Positions 1-7,449 of a stretch of DNA of 7,574 nucleotides are shown here, piece by piece (within the stretch, counting starts at the first letter, position 1; every line of letters begins with the position of its first letter). The DNA comes from Hyphococcus sp. (GTDB taxonomy: Bacteria > Pseudomonadota > Alphaproteobacteria > Caulobacterales > Parvularculaceae): assembly GCA_021604605.1 (NCBI GenBank), contig BQJH01000147.1:1-7574 (forward strand), in the 5' to 3' direction. Below the pieces are notes generated by a model. That model did not search any database, was not told where the DNA came from, and worked only from the letters and a program-made list of their open reading frames with translations. A program made the translations under genes and the position numbers.

Positions 1-669
1 AACGCCTCAACAGGGCTTGGTGTTCACGCTGCCGACCGCGGCGTGACGACTTATGATGTTTTGACCGAAGAATACCGGTTGGAAGCGGCGGTTACCCAAA
101 CAGACATCCCCGGCCTGGTCCTGGCGCCGGCGGGTGTTGACCTTGCGGGCGCCGAAATCGAACTCATTGATGCGGATCGGCGTCATTATCGTCTCGCTGA
201 GGCCATAGAAGAGTATTCACAGTCCAGTTCGGGCGCGCCGGTCAGCTATGTTCTGATTGATTGCCCCCCATCCCTTTCTCTTTTGACTGTTAATGCGCTG
301 GCGGCGTCCGACGCCGTCATCATTCCGTTGCAATGTGAGTTCTTTGCGCTGGAAGGCCTCAGTCAGATACTGCGCACGATCGAGACGGTGCGTGCACGGA
401 TTAATACAAAACTGGAATTGCAAGGCGTGGTCCTGACCATGCATGACCGGCGCAATAATCTGACCAATCAGGTCGAGGAAGATGTGCGCACGCATTTAAA
501 AGATAAAGTTTATCGCACGGTTATTCCGCGCAATGTGCGTATTTCTGAGGCGCCCAGTCACGGTAAACCGGCGCTTCTTTACGACCTCAAATGTCCCGGC
601 AGCCAAGCGTATATCCAACTGGCGTCGGAAGTCATTCAGCGCGAACGCGCCCGGCCCCAGGCGGCTTAA
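1..669 (+). CDS. parA: ParA chromosome-partitioning ATPase (5' truncated by window edge)
   Basis: This is a ParA/Soj-type P-loop ATPase. It binds DNA nonspecifically as an ATP dimer and is released by ParB, which moves the ParB-parS complex and so segregates the origin region. The reading frame is open from base 1 and begins NASTGLG, the segment that follows the Walker A region and the DPQG motif in this family. About 45-50 N-terminal residues, including the Walker A lysines, therefore lie outside the window. 222 residues are visible. The Walker B-like motif VLIDCPPSL has its Asp at codon 259-261, and the family C-terminal stretch IPRNVRISEAPSHGKP lies near 520-567. The GTG at 43 is an internal Val codon, not the start. 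The stop is TAA at 667-669. parB follows after 15 bp, so the two are surely co-transcribed. Together with a parB carrying chromosomal-type motifs, this indicates the chromosomal system rather than a plasmid one. MinD or a plasmid ParA is unlikely. Confidence 0.96.
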   Translation, partial: NASTGLGVHAADRGVTTYDVLTEEYRLEAAVTQTDIPGLVLAPAGVDLAGAEIELIDADRRHYRLAEAIEEYSQSSSGAPVSYVLIDCPPSLSLLTVNALAASDAVIIPLQCEFFALEGLSQILRTIETVRARINTKLELQGVVLTMHDRRNNLTNQVEEDVRTHLKDKVYRTVIPRNVRISEAPSHGKPALLYDLKCPGSQAYIQLASEVIQRERARPQAA

Positions 670-671
670 TC

Positions 672-677
672 AAAGGA
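672..677 (+). promoter_or_regulatory. Shine-Dalgarno site of parB
   Basis: AAAGGA lies 7 nt before the ATG at 685, in the 15-bp gap after the parA stop. Its good match and spacing support ATG 685 as the parB start. Confidence 0.7.
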
Positions 678-684
678 TCGAGAA

Positions 685-1617
685 ATGGCCGCAGCAGTAA
701 AAAAACGAAGCCAAAGCAAGGGGTTAGGTCGCGGGCTCGATGCTCTTCTCGGGGATGCGCCAAGTGCAAAAGCCTCGAAAACGCCTGTGGAGGCAGCGGG
801 GCCTAAACGGGAATTGCCGATCGAATATCTGACCCCGAACGCTGACCAGCCGCGGCGTGTTTTTGACAAGGACGGCATTGAGGAATTGTCCGCCTCGATT
901 AAAGCGCGCGGGCTTTTACAGCCGATTTTGGTGCGGCCTTTAGGCGGCGATAAGTATGAGATTGTCGCCGGGGAACGACGCTGGCGCGCGGCGCAAAAAG
1001 CAAAACTTCATAATGTTCCGGTGATAATCCGTGAGCTGACGGATGAAGAAACGTCCGAAATCGCGCTGATCGAAAATGTTCAGCGTGTGGACCTTTCCCC
1101 GGTTGAAGAAGCGAACGCCTATCAACATTTGACGAAGACCTATAAGCGCACGCAAGAAGAAATTGCCAAAGCTGTGGGTAAGTCACGCAGTCATGTGGCG
1201 AATATGATGCGGCTTTTGAAGCTGCCCAAGCGCGCCCATGACGCATTATCGGCCGGTGATATCACCATGGGTCATGCAAGGGCGCTCTTAGGCAGCGCTG
1301 ATCCAGACGGTGTGTGTCGTCAGGTTGTGAGTGAAGGGCTTTCGGTCCGTGAGACGGAAAAGCTGGTGAAGAAATCTGACGCCGATATATCCAGCAAGAG
1401 ATCCATCGCCGGAGAAAAAAGCCTAGGAAAAACAAAGCATTCTGCCGGGTCGAAAGATTCAGATACGCGTGCTTTAGAGCGTGATCTTTCTTCTATTCTT
1501 GGTCTCGATGTCGCCATTGACCATTCAAAAAAAGGCGCCGGATCGATCACTATAGACTACCGCACTCTCGACCAATTGGATGATATTTGTCGCCGTCTAA
1601 TGGGGGCGGGCGTTTAA
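685..1617 (+). CDS. parB: ParB chromosome-partitioning protein (parS-binding CTPase clamp)
   Basis: ParB (Spo0J family) binds parS, uses CTP to close into a sliding clamp on DNA, and stimulates ParA ATPase to drive origin segregation. It is 310 aa, a normal length. Domains in order are: an N-terminal ParA-interaction motif KGLGRGLDALLGD (residues 12-24); the CTP-binding N-domain (about 43-150) with QPRRVF (55-60), the GERRWR box (96-101) and ENVQR (130-134); a helix-turn-helix DNA-binding region (about 155-180) with TQEEIAKAVGKSRSHVANMM; a charged Lys/Ser-rich linker (about 230-257); and a C-terminal dimerisation domain (about 258-306). The CTPase motifs look intact. A Shine-Dalgarno site 7 nt upstream supports the ATG start. 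The last stop base is also the first base of the next gene's ATG (TAATG), so translation of the channel gene is probably coupled to parB. No parS-like palindrome is seen here, so its target sites must lie elsewhere. Confidence 0.97.
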   Translation: MAAAVKKRSQSKGLGRGLDALLGDAPSAKASKTPVEAAGPKRELPIEYLTPNADQPRRVFDKDGIEELSASIKARGLLQPILVRPLGGDKYEIVAGERRWRAAQKAKLHNVPVIIRELTDEETSEIALIENVQRVDLSPVEEANAYQHLTKTYKRTQEEIAKAVGKSRSHVANMMRLLKLPKRAHDALSAGDITMGHARALLGSADPDGVCRQVVSEGLSVRETEKLVKKSDADISSKRSIAGEKSLGKTKHSAGSKDSDTRALERDLSSILGLDVAIDHSKKGAGSITIDYRTLDQLDDICRRLMGAGV

Positions 1618-3041
1618 TGCAGGACGCCTCTGATAAGCCCGGAGCGACCGATGAGATTGAGCAGGATATTGAGCGCGTTCAAAATCTCCTTGAGACAATC
1701 AAGGAGCAGGCGCTTGCTTTAGCTGGTCGCCTGCAAGACCAGCTTTCATCCGGTGAGGCGCTTTATCAGATTGGTGCAATCTTGATTGCTGGCGCTCTCG
1801 GCTGGCTCTTGTCCCGATCATTACGGCGGACTTTTTTGAAAGTTGCCGACGAAGACAATTCAGTAGAGGCGCCTCAGCCGGATGACACGGCGAGTGCGCG
1901 GGTTTTCACAGCTGCGGCTGGGCTGGGGGCGCCTGTCATCGCGGTCATTATCTTATGGATCGCTGTAAATCTCTATTCTGCCAGCGGCCTCGGCGTCAGT
2001 CTGATGCGAATTACGGCCAGTCTCTTAAACGCGTGGATCGTTATTCGTTTGTTTTCTTCGTTCATCCGCGACCCCTTTTTGTCCCGAATGATTGCGGCGC
2101 TCGCGTGGTTTGCCGCAGCGCTCAATGTATTACGCCTGCTCGGGCCGTTTGTGGATTTTCTGGATAGCCTTGTTGTGCCATTCAGCGCCCGTAACATCTC
2201 AGTTTTTGATGTTCTTTCCGCCGTTGGTCTCGCGCTTGTTTTGCTATGGGGCGCTGCATTATCTTCCCGGTTTATTCAAACTAAACTAAGCCAGTCTGAA
2301 AAGCTGACCCCTTCCGTACGCGGGCTTTTGGGTCAACTCGTCAGGATAGTTTTTATCGTCGGTGCGATCATGCTGGCGCTCGGCGCCGCAAAAGTAGACC
2401 TCACGGGGCTTACTGTTCTGACCGGCGCTATCGGCGTCGGCATCGGCTTCGGGTTACAGTCGATTTTCTCCAACTTCATCGCCGGCATCATTATTTTATT
2501 GGAAAAAACCCTGAAAGTTGGTGATTTCGTTGATCTGGAATCCGGTATTACCGGTGAGGTCAAGGAGATTAATGTTCGCTCCACTCTCGTCACCACCAAT
2601 GACAACGTCGATATTCTGGTGCCCAACGCTGAATTTATAACCAACCGGGTGACGAACTGGACGTTGAGGGAGGTCTATCGCCGGGTACATGTGCCGTTTG
2701 GCGTTGCTTACGGAACGGACAAAGACCTGGTTAAAACCGCCGCTCTGGAGGCGGCGGCGAGCGTGCCGTTTACACTGATGAATAACACCAAGCGCGCGCC
2801 GCAAGTCTGGCTTACAGAATTTGGTGATTCAAGTTTGAACTTTGAGTTGGTCGTCTGGTTGACAGATGATGCAGTGCGGCGGCCGGGAGCTGTTAACGCT
2901 GCTTATAATTGGGAGCTTGAGACTGCCCTTGGCAAGCATGGGATTGCGATCCCCTTCCCTCAGCGCGATTTACATATTATTCCGCCTAAGGATCAACAGC
3001 CTAACAACGGAAATAAAACCAGACTCCCGCAATCTATCTAA
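1617..3041 (+). CDS. MscS-family mechanosensitive ion channel
   Basis: This 474-aa inner-membrane protein belongs to the MscS superfamily, whose channels open under membrane tension to release solutes on osmotic downshock. The N-terminus is hydrophilic and acidic, with a probable amphipathic or coiled-coil helix (about 12-43) and no signal peptide. Hydrophobic segments lie at about 48-66, 97-122, 129-150, 158-178, 194-216 and 236-258. The pore-lining helix follows (about 262-295) with GVGIGFGLQSIFSNFIAG (273-290). Then come the MscS beta-domain (KVGDFVDLES near 300-309, DILVPNAEFITNRVTNW at 332-348) and an alpha/beta C-terminal domain. E. coli MscS has three membrane segments and 286 aa, so this is one of the longer multi-helix members. 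ATG 1617 is chosen because it overlaps the parB stop. An in-frame TTG at 1587 would lie inside parB and is less likely. A GGGGGCGGG stretch (1602-1610) precedes the start but is a poor Shine-Dalgarno match. Gating and ion selectivity cannot be told from sequence. Confidence 0.93.
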   Translation: MQDASDKPGATDEIEQDIERVQNLLETIKEQALALAGRLQDQLSSGEALYQIGAILIAGALGWLLSRSLRRTFLKVADEDNSVEAPQPDDTASARVFTAAAGLGAPVIAVIILWIAVNLYSASGLGVSLMRITASLLNAWIVIRLFSSFIRDPFLSRMIAALAWFAAALNVLRLLGPFVDFLDSLVVPFSARNISVFDVLSAVGLALVLLWGAALSSRFIQTKLSQSEKLTPSVRGLLGQLVRIVFIVGAIMLALGAAKVDLTGLTVLTGAIGVGIGFGLQSIFSNFIAGIIILLEKTLKVGDFVDLESGITGEVKEINVRSTLVTTNDNVDILVPNAEFITNRVTNWTLREVYRRVHVPFGVAYGTDKDLVKTAALEAAASVPFTLMNNTKRAPQVWLTEFGDSSLNFELVVWLTDDAVRRPGAVNAAYNWELETALGKHGIAIPFPQRDLHIIPPKDQQPNNGNKTRLPQSI

Positions 3042-3062
3042 GCGCCGTCAAAATTAGTGGCG

Positions 3063-3086
3063 TGGCTTTAATTAGCCATTGTTTTT
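3063..3086 (+). terminator. Possible weak intrinsic terminator after the channel gene
   Basis: A short inverted repeat, TGGCT-TTAATT-AGCCA (3063-3078), is followed by TTGTTTTT (3079-3086), 21 bp after the channel gene's stop. The stem is only 5 bp plus a possible G-U pair, so the call is tentative. On the minus strand the same stem lacks a following T-run, so it would serve the plus-strand operon better than holA. It sits in the 47-bp gap between convergent genes. Confidence 0.45.
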
Positions 3087-3088
3087 GC

Positions 3089-4153
3089 TTAATTAATTTG
3101 GCTTTGGGCCATTATCGCCAGACGCAAAGCGGCGCGCTCAACCAGTTCACGTTGCGGCAGGCCTGTTGTCTTGGCGTCAAATTCCGTATCAGTCAGCATA
3201 CGAAGCGCCTTATCCAGCTTTGCGCCGCGCCATTTATAAAGCTGTGCTTCAAAGCTACGCTGTTCGGCGAAGAAAACCGGCGGGCGCAATTTCTTCATGG
3301 CGGCGGCAGGGGTGTCCCCACTATCAACATGATCTTGTGCTGCCTTTAGCCGTGAGAATTTGCGTTGCATGGCGCGTAAGAGCATTACCGGGTTTGCGCC
3401 GCCGGCCGCCGCCTTGCTAAGCGCCGAAGAAACACGGATCGCGGCGCCCTCAGCAGCGGCATTGGTTGCCTCATCCACAGCGCCGCCAAGCCCTCCCGCG
3501 AGGGAGGCGCGAATGTCTTCCAGGGTGATCGTCCCTGGCCCGGACCTTAGAGCAGCCGGGCCTTTATAAAGGATCAGCTTGTCGATTTCAGCGCGCGAGA
3601 CCCCGTGATCTTCCCCCAAAACGGCGACGAGCAGATCAAGCGCGTCCTCATCGAAGCGTAATTCTTCATCGCGGGCTATGTCTCGCGCCATTTCGCGGAC
3701 GTCAGCCGGGCCGTCCGCATAACAAGGCAGCGCGACAGCGCGTTTGGCCTTTTCAAATGCTTTGCGCAAGCCAGAGCGAGGCGGCAACTCCCCTGCCTCT
3801 ATGATGACGAGCCCGTTCGGTTTGATGTGCCCGCCATCCAACCCTTCGAGAAAAGCGCCAGCCGCTTTCGCCGATGCTTCTCCATTTGTTCGTAGGCGGA
3901 CGACCCGTTCCCCGCCAGCGAAAGACAAAGCGCATGCCTCATCACCAATTCGGCCCGGCTCGGCTTTAATGTCGGCATCGCTTAAGTCAATGAAATTAAA
4001 GGGATCTTGAAGGTCATCAACGATCTGACGCGCAAGCAAGGTCGAGCGCTCCCGAGCCAGCCCACCATCAGGGCCATAGATTAAAATTGCTGCGATACTC
4101 TTGTCGCGCTTTTTCAAAAACTCTTTGATGGCCCTACCTTTTAGGGCGGTCAT
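3089..4153 (-). CDS. holA: DNA polymerase III subunit delta (clamp loader)
   Basis: The delta subunit opens the beta sliding clamp and, with delta' and the DnaX subunits, loads it onto primed DNA. At 354 aa the length is typical. The N-terminal domain shows the family's AILIYGPDGGLARER (22-36), a degenerate P-loop-like segment not expected to bind ATP. A second AAA+-like region covers about 145-215. The C-terminal collar domain (about 220-350) includes NPVMLLRAMQRKF (254-266) and the terminal helix GLPQRELVERAALRLA (331-346). The ATG overlaps the lptE stop by 4 nt (ATGA), and I see no Shine-Dalgarno site just upstream, so reinitiation after lptE is the likely way it is translated. It is the last gene of the leuS-lptE-holA operon and converges on the parB-channel operon. 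The family call is secure from the N- and C-terminal motifs and the conserved neighbour lptE. Confidence 0.94.
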   Translation of the reverse strand: MTALKGRAIKEFLKKRDKSIAAILIYGPDGGLARERSTLLARQIVDDLQDPFNFIDLSDADIKAEPGRIGDEACALSFAGGERVVRLRTNGEASAKAAGAFLEGLDGGHIKPNGLVIIEAGELPPRSGLRKAFEKAKRAVALPCYADGPADVREMARDIARDEELRFDEDALDLLVAVLGEDHGVSRAEIDKLILYKGPAALRSGPGTITLEDIRASLAGGLGGAVDEATNAAAEGAAIRVSSALSKAAAGGANPVMLLRAMQRKFSRLKAAQDHVDSGDTPAAAMKKLRPPVFFAEQRSFEAQLYKWRGAKLDKALRMLTDTEFDAKTTGLPQRELVERAALRLAIMAQSQIN

Positions 4154-4764
4154 TTTTGTTGCTGCCAGACATCGGTAGGCTCTGTGGTGTTTTCCGCCCC
4201 TCCGATCAATTCTAGATCACCATCGAGATCTGGCTGAATGTAAGGCTCAGGGTCAGGCAAGGCGAGCAAGCCTTCAGAAAACCGGATCAGGAGATCGCGT
4301 TCAATTTCTTCTGAGAGTAGCCGCGCGGCTTTTTCCGTAGCGGTGCGTTCAGCGAAGAGTGTTGAATATTGGGAGCTGACGATATTGTAGGAAGTAACAG
4401 CTTGCGCCTTGCCGTTAATGCGTTCGCCAGTTTTGAGATCAACCAGCGTGTAGTTCGCATTGAGGCGGTAATTATATCGCGTTACGGTCGCATCAATCTG
4501 GACCGCCAATTGTTGCGCAGTTTCCTTAACCGCAACAATGAGCTCATATTCCGGCGTCTCCCCGTCTTTTAAGGATATTCGATCGTTCAACGCTTCAGTT
4601 ATCTGAAGGCGAACCGTGTCTGGCGCCTTGATGGCGCCAATCGTTACGAGCTGGCTGAGCGGCGCCGATTTGCCTTGCGGCGTGGCGTAGATTGGCTTGA
4701 ACCCACAAGCTGAAACGATCAGTAAGCTGATCATTGTTAGGGCGGTGAGTAAAGGACGTCTCAT
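4150..4764 (-). CDS. lptE: LPS-assembly lipoprotein LptE
   Basis: LptE is an outer-membrane lipoprotein that plugs the LptD barrel and helps insert lipopolysaccharide into the outer leaflet. The 204-aa product starts with a lipoprotein signal: MRRP, a hydrophobic core, and the lipobox VSAC with the lipidated Cys at residue 20. CGFKPIYA (20-27) follows, the hallmark start of mature LptE. The core (about 28-162) has the alternating pattern of the LptE fold, with YNYRLNANYTLVDLKTGE (97-114) and a closing helix EKAARLLSEEIERDLLIRF (144-162). Residues 163-204 form a Pro/Asp/Glu-rich tail ending WQQQK that looks unstructured and makes the protein somewhat longer than usual. A Shine-Dalgarno site lies 8 nt before the ATG. 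The gene lies 28 bp after leuS and overlaps holA by 4 nt. Its presence implies an LPS-bearing outer membrane. Confidence 0.92.
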   Translation of the reverse strand: MRRPLLTALTMISLLIVSACGFKPIYATPQGKSAPLSQLVTIGAIKAPDTVRLQITEALNDRISLKDGETPEYELIVAVKETAQQLAVQIDATVTRYNYRLNANYTLVDLKTGERINGKAQAVTSYNIVSSQYSTLFAERTATEKAARLLSEEIERDLLIRFSEGLLALPDPEPYIQPDLDGDLELIGGAENTTEPTDVWQQQK

Positions 4765-4772
4765 ACTGCCTG

Positions 4773-4777
4773 CTTCC
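4773..4777 (-). promoter_or_regulatory. Shine-Dalgarno site of lptE
   Basis: On the minus strand GGAAG lies 8 nt before the lptE ATG (4764), within the 28-bp gap after the leuS stop. It supports that start and translation independent of leuS. Confidence 0.6.
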
Positions 4778-4792
4778 AGAGTGGCGCCGGGG

Positions 4793-7399
4793 TTAGTTGG
4801 CGACGATGTTTACAATGCGCCCCGGCACGACAACAACTTTGCGAATAGTCTTACCGTCAATATGGCGCTGAACCCCCTCATCGGACAAGGCCGCATTTTC
4901 GACAGTCTCTTTGTCGTCATTCGCGCCGACCGTAATTTCGGCGCGGCGCTTGCCGTTGACCTGAACGCCAATCACCAACTCATCCTTGGCAAGAAACGCC
5001 GGATCAGCCTTTGGCCATGGCGCCTCGCAGGCGAGGCCGTCGCCGCCCAGTGTTTCCCAGCATTCTTCAGCCAGATGCGGGGTGAAAGGCGCGATCAACC
5101 GCGTCAGGGCGGATAAAGCTTCCGCCCTCGCCCAATTGCTGGCCTTCGGCGCCTTTTTCAGCGCGTTCAGAAACTCATAAATCCGCGCAATTGCCTTGTT
5201 GAAGCGGAAATGGTCGATGTCGCCCGTAACGCCGTCGATCGCTCCATGAGTCGCCTGGCGCAAAGTCTTGTCCTCGTCATTGGCCTCTGAGGGTTTAGAA
5301 AGATCATTTTCTTTCAACAGGTTATTACCAGAGGCGACCGCGTCCCAAATCCGGTTGATCAGCTTCCATGCCCCCTCAACGCCTGAGTCCGTCCACTCCA
5401 CATCACGTTCAGGCGGCGAGTCCGACAGCATGAACCAGCGCGCCGCGTCCGCGCCGTATTTCTCCGCTATATCTTCCGGTGAAACGACATTCTTTTTCGA
5501 TTTCGACATCTTTTCGATGGGGCCGACAATAACCGGCTTGCCGGTGGTTTCTTGTACTAAGACGTTGTCTTTAAGGACAACTTCGTCAGGCAAAAGCCAG
5601 CGGTCCTTTAAAGGCTTTGTGTCGTCTGGATCGAGATAAGTCTCGTGCACCACCATGCCTTGCGTAAACAAGTTCTCAAATGGTTCGTCTACGGATAAAT
5701 AACCGCAAGCTTTCATCATCCGCGAGAAATAGCGCGCGTAAAGCAAATGCAGGATCGCATGTTCGACCCCGCCAATATACTGGTTGACAGGCATCCAGTA
5801 ATCCGCGGCGTCTTTTTCTACCGGCTTATCCGGGTGCGGGGCTGCAAAGCGGGCAAAATACCATGATGAATCAACGAATGTGTCGAAAGTGTCAGTCTCG
5901 CGCCGGGCCTTGCCGCCACAAGTCGGGCAATCGACATTTTTCCAGTCTTCAGCGCGGTCCAGCGGATTGCCGGGTACGGTAAATTCTTCCGGCGCCACAT
6001 CAGGCAGGCGCACGGGCAGGTCTTTTTCCGGCACGGGTACAATCCCGCACTTGTCGCAGTGGATCGCGGGGATCGGGCAGCCCCAATAACGTTGCCGCGA
6101 AACGCCCCAATCGCGCAAACGATATTGGGTTTGTCCTTGACCCATGCCCATTTCTTCGACTTTGGCGATGGCGGCCGTAATAGCTTCATCCGTAGGCAGA
6201 CCATCCAGAAATCCGGAGTTAAAGAGCGTGCCGGGCCCGGTATAGGCTTCATCTTCTATTGTGAAGCTCGCCGGATCGGCCTCTGGCGGCAACACCACTG
6301 GTGGAACGGACAGGCCATATTTGCGGGCAAAATCGAGGTCGCGCTGATCCCCGGACGGGCAGCCAAAAATTGCACCCGTGCCATATTGCATCAAAACAAA
6401 GTTGGCGACGTAGAGCGGCAACTTCCGATCATCAAACGGATGCGCCATTTCCGGCGGCAGCTTGTAACCCTTCTTATCGGCCTTCTCGATCGCCTCTTCG
6501 GAGGTGCCGGTTTTCTGGCATTCGGCAATAAAATCTTTAAGCGCCGGGTCTGTTTCAGCGTAATGAAGCGCCAGTGGGTGGTCGGGCGCTATGGCCAAAA
6601 AGCTCGCGCCGTAAAGCGTGTCCGGCCGGGTCGTGAAAATCTCAACGCCGTCTTCAAACTCTTTTGGCGCACTTGTTCCGCTTGCAAAACAAAACTTCAT
6701 CGCCAAGCCTTTTGACTTGCCAATCCAGTTGCGCTGCATCAGACGGACGTTGTCCGGCCAGCCTTTTAAGCGCCCGTCGTCGAGCGCCGCCAGCAGATCT
6801 TCGGCCTCTCCTGTGATGTTAAAAAACCACTGTGAGAGCTTGCGGCGTTCAACGGGCGCGCCTGAGCGCCAGCCCTTGCCGTCGATGACCTGTTCATTGG
6901 CAAGCACCGTGTTGTCGACAGGGTCCCAATTGACCGAGCTTTCCTTGCGGTAGGCAAAGCCCTTCTTCCAGAACTCCAAAAACATGCGTTGTTGATGGTG
7001 GTAGTACTCCGGGTCGCTGGTGGCGAATTCACGGCTCCAGTCTATCGCAAGGCCCATCTGTTTTAGCTGGCCGCGCATCGTATCGATATTGGCGTAGGTC
7101 CAATCGCGTGGGTGTGAACCGGTTTGCATCGCGGCGTTTTCCGCTGGCATCCCGAATGCGTCCCACCCCATCGGATGCAGGACGCTAAATCCGCACGCTT
7201 TTTTGTAACGGGCAATAACATCACCCATGGCGTAATTGCGCACGTGGCCGATATGGATGCGCCCGGACGGGTAGGGAAACATCTCAAGCACGTAGTATTT
7301 TTGCGCGTCTTTGGCGGCGGCGTCAGCATTGAAAGAACCGGCGGCGTTCCAACGCGCTTGCCATTTGGGTTCAGCTTCTTTGGGGTTGTAGCGGGACAT
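4793..7399 (-). CDS. leuS: Leucyl-tRNA synthetase
   Basis: LeuRS is a cytoplasmic class Ia synthetase that activates leucine with ATP, charges tRNA-Leu and hydrolyses mischarged products. It is 868 aa, a full bacterial length. The Rossmann catalytic core carries HIGH (49-52, within YPSGRIHIGHVRNY). The CP1 editing domain (about 225-425) has the Thr-rich TTRPDTLYG (256-264) and GDQRDLDF (350-357) with the conserved editing Asp at 351. The KMSKS loop is at 630-634 (bases 5498-5512), followed by the anticodon-binding helices and a C-terminal domain ending VVPGRIVNIVAN. A zinc-ribbon-like pair, C448xxC451 and C491xxC494, lies between the editing domain and the KMSKS loop. The segment that carries zinc cysteines in E. 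coli LeuRS reads GKGWRSGAPVERR (174-186) here and has none. An in-frame TGA at 7403-7405, one codon before the ATG, rules out an upstream start. No strong Shine-Dalgarno site is seen. It heads the leuS-lptE-holA operon. Confidence 0.98.
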   Translation of the reverse strand: MSRYNPKEAEPKWQARWNAAGSFNADAAAKDAQKYYVLEMFPYPSGRIHIGHVRNYAMGDVIARYKKACGFSVLHPMGWDAFGMPAENAAMQTGSHPRDWTYANIDTMRGQLKQMGLAIDWSREFATSDPEYYHHQQRMFLEFWKKGFAYRKESSVNWDPVDNTVLANEQVIDGKGWRSGAPVERRKLSQWFFNITGEAEDLLAALDDGRLKGWPDNVRLMQRNWIGKSKGLAMKFCFASGTSAPKEFEDGVEIFTTRPDTLYGASFLAIAPDHPLALHYAETDPALKDFIAECQKTGTSEEAIEKADKKGYKLPPEMAHPFDDRKLPLYVANFVLMQYGTGAIFGCPSGDQRDLDFARKYGLSVPPVVLPPEADPASFTIEDEAYTGPGTLFNSGFLDGLPTDEAITAAIAKVEEMGMGQGQTQYRLRDWGVSRQRYWGCPIPAIHCDKCGIVPVPEKDLPVRLPDVAPEEFTVPGNPLDRAEDWKNVDCPTCGGKARRETDTFDTFVDSSWYFARFAAPHPDKPVEKDAADYWMPVNQYIGGVEHAILHLLYARYFSRMMKACGYLSVDEPFENLFTQGMVVHETYLDPDDTKPLKDRWLLPDEVVLKDNVLVQETTGKPVIVGPIEKMSKSKKNVVSPEDIAEKYGADAARWFMLSDSPPERDVEWTDSGVEGAWKLINRIWDAVASGNNLLKENDLSKPSEANDEDKTLRQATHGAIDGVTGDIDHFRFNKAIARIYEFLNALKKAPKASNWARAEALSALTRLIAPFTPHLAEECWETLGGDGLACEAPWPKADPAFLAKDELVIGVQVNGKRRAEITVGANDDKETVENAALSDEGVQRHIDGKTIRKVVVVPGRIVNIVAN

Positions 7400-7421
7400 G
7401 TCTCAAGGTCTTTCATGCAAG

Positions 7422-7449
7422 AAAAAACGGCGCCGAAAAAGCGCCGTTT
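7422..7449 (-). terminator. Intrinsic terminator-like hairpin between the DUF3576-type gene and leuS
   Basis: A perfect 9-bp inverted repeat pairs 7425-7433 (AAACGGCGC) with 7441-7449 (GCGCCGTTT) around a 7-nt loop. Read on the minus strand, the GC-rich stem runs into six Ts (7427-7422), the classic form of a Rho-independent terminator for the upstream gene. On the plus strand it would be followed by only TTTG, so the minus orientation is favoured. It begins 27 nt after the upstream stop and ends 22 nt before the leuS ATG. It could be a true terminator, a partial terminator allowing readthrough, or an attenuator of leuS. Confidence 0.85.

Noticed and set aside
43..669. parA starting at the GTG at 43
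   Set aside because: The frame stays open to base 1 and reads NASTGLG, a conserved internal ParA segment, so the true start is upstream of the window.
1587..1616. Earlier TTG start for the channel gene
   Set aside because: It would overlap parB by 31 nt and add a low-complexity peptide. ATG 1617 fits the stop-start overlap better.
4697..5116. 139-aa open frame on the plus strand across the leuS/lptE junction
   Set aside because: It is antisense to two well-supported genes and resembles no family I know.
6059..6715. 218-aa open frame on the plus strand inside leuS
   Set aside because: It lies wholly antisense to the conserved LeuRS core, its translation shows no recognisable domain, and it has no sign of its own expression signals.
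7230..7240. CACGTG as a regulatory palindrome
   Set aside because: It lies within the leuS coding sequence over the conserved GHVRN codons and is explained by protein sequence.
7063..7416. 117-aa minus-strand frame starting just before leuS
   Set aside because: It is a frame-shifted shadow of the LeuRS N-terminus, whose correct frame carries HIGH and other conserved motifs.
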